64,000 nucleotides of DNA from Glomus cerebriforme (Eukaryota > Glomeromycota > Glomeromycetes > Glomerales > Glomeraceae), in contig QKYT01000104.1 in the NCBI GenBank assembly GCA_003550305.1, forward strand, positions 136,978-200,977. The letters run 5' to 3'. Of this stretch, positions 61,140 through 64,000 are shown piece after piece; position 1 is the first letter of the stretch, and every line of letters starts with the position of its first letter. The translations under genes and the position numbers were made by a program. Below the pieces are notes generated by a model. The model did not search any database and was not told the DNA's origin. It saw only the letters and a program-made list of their open reading frames with translations.

Positions 61140-63195
61140 TACCCAGGAATATTTTGAAAAGGGTATTAATAACAAAGGTGAAGAGATAAGAATTTGCAGA
61201 GTCTGGATGAAAATGGTAAAAGATGTGGCCAAAAATATAAGAATGTTAGAAGTTCAACAGAAAATCTCATAGTGCATCTTAGGGACAAACATGAAATTGT
61301 TGTGCATGATGATTCAGTTATTTCAAAAAAGGTATGATAAATATGATATTATATGCATTATTATAAATACTATATTAATACATTAATATTTTAGCTGTGA
61401 AATTCCAAAATTACCAACTTTACATAAAGTTGTCATTCTTATTCTAAGCATGTTTAAAAAAAACATGAAAAAGTAACTCTCAAATAGATATTACTTACAA
61501 ACTAACCTCTTTTTAAAATTATTAATAAAGCATACAAAGAAAAATAGCCGAATTTGATTCTTCTTTTGTTGTTTCAGGAGAGCAAAAGATCAAAACAATG
61601 ATCGATAAAAGTTATAACTATAATCGGCAAAATTTACAAAATCTTCTTACTGAAACTGCAAATGATATTTCTCTTACGATGGATCTCTGGTTTAGTAAAG
61701 CCAAGCATGGATATTTGGGGTTACTGCAACTTGGATCATGCTAAATTTTGAAATTAAAGATGTGATGTTAGAAATCAAGTATGCTTCTTCTTCACATTCT
61801 GGTGAAGTTATTGCCAATAAACTTTACAAATATATTAAGGATTGAAATCTTGAATATTATGTGATATCAATTACTACTGATAATGAATCTAATGTGGTTT
61901 CAATACTTCATATATTGAATCAGAAAAGTGGATGTGAAAATATCCAACATCTTTCTTGTATAGCATATACCATCCAGTTGGCAATTGGAAAGGGATTGGC
62001 ATCTGTGAAGATTTTGGTAGCATGTGTAAGGAAATTAATTTATTTTTTTCAATATCAAAAACAAGTAGAAAGACTAGAGAAGGTACAAAAAAAGCTAGGT
62101 TATTTTGATATTATGCGCTATATTCAAGATGTATCCACCCATTGGAACTTAACATTTTAGGAACGTCTTTTCTTTTTAAAAGATGCTATTACACAACTCC
62201 AAGCAGATTTATACATATTAACTGACCGAAAGAGTAAGAAAGATGGTAATAAACTGAAAAGAATTTTACTCTCTGATGAAGAATGGAATTTACTAGATCA
62301 ACTCATTGATTTATTAATGCTATTTAAGGAGGCAATATGTGAATTTTCTGGCAATACATATGTAACTTTAAGCAAAACTATTCCAACCATTAAATCAAGA
62401 ATTTTTGATTTAACTACTGAAGCATTACCAAATGAGTTTTTAAATAAGGATACTGTATTTGGTTCTAAAGGTGCAGAAATATGACCTATTGATTTTGATG
62501 ATGATGAAGTCATAAGTAATATTACAAAGAAAAGTATTTCAATTAAAAATTTATTAGATACAACAGGTGTTTTGGAAAAGTCAAGTAAGATATATACAAT
62601 GCATTGATTTATTACTGGAATATTCCAAGTGATCTTAAACTTAATGGCAGCATTACTAGATTCTTGTTATAAAAACTTGGATTTTGTAGAAATTGATACT
62701 GAAAAGGAACGAATTATTCAAAAACTCCGTGATGAAATTGGTGGAGTAAAAGTACCAAGATCTGAAATATTAGATAACCCAGCTCCATTCATAGAATTAG
62801 AATCTTCAATACGTTCACATAAAGAATATCATCAGTGATGTCAAAAGAAAATCAAAAAGGTAATTCCAAATGTGNTAATTTGTGATGAAGTTACAAATTA
62901 TTTATCATTACCATTAGCATTAGAGACAGAAGATCCTTTAGATTGGTGGAGGATGTGTTTACAGAATTTTTCAAAACTTGCTAAGTTTGCTTACAAGTAT
63001 CTTGCAATACCAGCAATCTCTATGTCAAGTAAATGGCTGTTTTCTGATACTAGTAATCTTATCAGTACTAAGAGGATAAGTTTAGATACAAAATTAGCAA
63101 GCCAAATGCTATTTTTAAAGAGAAATACCAAAACAATGAAGGTTTTTGCACCAGAATGGGATGATAATGAAATGAATTATATCAAGATTAACTAA
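61140..63195 (+). pseudogene. Decayed hAT-family transposase with BED zinc finger
   Basis: Near 61225-61300 a BED-finger fragment reads CGQKYKNVRSSTENLIVHLR then DKH. From about 61590 the body reads QKIKTMIDKSYNYNRQNLQ and LTMDLWFSKAKHGYLG, then ISITTDNESNVV and QHLSCIAYTIQLAIGKGL, as in hAT transposases (D in TxDxWxS, D in TTDN, and the C-x-x-H-x-x-x-L block here altered to SCIAYTIQL). The C-terminal hATC dimerisation part is near 62935-63130 (EDPLDWWRMC, LAIPAISMSSKWLFSDTS, ISLDTKLASQMLFLKRN). Stops at about 62158, 62482, 62604 and 62836 and several frame changes before 61860 show it is dead. One ambiguous base lies at 62875. Confidence 0.8.
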
Positions 63196-64000
63196 ATTTT
63201 ATTGAATTTTCCAATAAAATTTTGATTTATAATNGATNATTTTGTAAATTGTTTTATTATNATTTATTTCATACAAATAATTCAGTGTTTTGAAAAAATT
63301 AATACATTTATTGACTTTCTAAGTTTAATATCATTTTTTTTTCATAAATTTATTTTTTTTTTGTAAAATTGTAAATATAATATTAAATAAATAATAATTT
63401 ATCATTAAAATTCTGATGGACTTATTACAATAAATAATTTTATAATTAACATAAAATTATCACATAAAAACACAAATAAACTGATTAAATAATTATTTTA
63501 AAAATTATAATTTTATTAATTTAAATGTAACTAGTAAATGATAAAATAATTACGTTTAATTTTGAAAAAAATTAAAATTTAAAAGAAAACAAAAAAAAAT
63601 GTAATCCGAATTGGTTTGAATTACGGATGAAATCTAAATTGGGTTCAAATTTATGGATATTCGAATTAGTTTAAAATCTGAATTGATTTGAATTATGGAT
63701 GGAATCTGAATTTGAGTAATCATCTATAAGATTTTTAAATTTGAATTATAAATTGGATTCAGTAGCAGAAATTCAGATTTGATCCGAATAATCCCTGAAG
63801 AATCAGATCGAACCTCTAAAAAAAGTATATGAAAAAGTGTTAATCTACTTGTCTATTTGATTTATAATCCATTTTTTATTTACATAAAAAAAATAAAAAA
63901 ATAAATAAAAAAGGTAAAAAAGTAAAACTCAGTTAATGTATGTTAGTGTTACAGATATAAAACTTAGGGTTCCGCAAATTCAAATCAAATCGAATATAAG
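63196..64000. other. AT-rich window end, no gene
   Basis: Contains three ambiguous bases between 63234 and 63262, homopolymers, and a block at about 63601-63830 of TTGAATTA/GAATTTGA words related to the blocks at 49070-49245 and 59890-60040. This could be the subterminal region of the hAT element or a dispersed repeat. Confidence 0.4.

Noticed and set aside
1..64000. tRNA or rRNA genes
   Set aside because: I scanned by eye for B-box and cloverleaf patterns and saw none; a covariance-model scan would be needed to exclude them.

Overview
The window looks like nuclear DNA from an arbuscular mycorrhizal fungus of the Rhizophagus/Glomus kind. This is inferred from several things seen together: very AT-rich sequence, short GT-AG introns in most genes, a BTB-TLDc protein, an F-box protein, a SAM-like remnant, a fungal trifunctional TRP1 gene, and many decayed DNA transposons. 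No database search was possible; identities rest on motifs and spliced translations read by eye.

Layout. Bases 1-30000 form a gene-bearing half. In order: a small 3' gene remnant (minus); a three-exon gene with a nucleotidyltransferase-like motif; a decayed fragment; a five-exon atypical Rac/Cdc42-type GTPase; an F-box protein (minus); a possible small secreted peptide; a mitochondrial AIM32-like ferredoxin (minus); a Ser/Asp-repeat acidic protein (minus); a BTB-BACK-TLDc protein; a coiled-coil ORF with a decayed tail; TRP1 of tryptophan synthesis (minus); an MBOAT/wax-synthase-like acyltransferase (minus); and an 18-exon WDR59 (GATOR2/SEACAT) orthologue (minus). Every spliced model closes in frame: 706, 241, 375, 444, 529 and 1272 residues.

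Bases 30870-48233 hold one giant 14-exon gene, head-to-head with WDR59. It is an RNF213 (mysterin)-like protein of about 5450 residues: repetitive acidic N-terminus (with a 380-base assembly gap), CBM20-like domain, two AAA modules with intact Walker A and B motifs, and an RZ-type zinc finger. I see no RING finger.

Bases 48234-64000 are gene-poor and rich in mobile DNA: a 2567-bp DNA transposon with 48-49 bp inverted repeats, an AAAT target duplication and a transposase frame broken by five stops; a roughly 2.9-kb non-autonomous element with long AT-rich inverted ends and internal tandem arrays; a SAM-like remnant; a 531-bp foldback element; and a decayed hAT transposase with a BED finger.

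Functionally, WDR59 (amino-acid signalling to TORC1) and TRP1 (amino-acid synthesis) lie close together, but nothing in the sequence shows they are co-regulated. The strongest candidates for unusual biology are the RING-less RNF213-like protein with an altered RZ finger, the Rho-family protein with changed P-loop, altered guanine-recognition motif and no CaaX box, and the Ser/Asp-repeat protein that is only visible after splicing.
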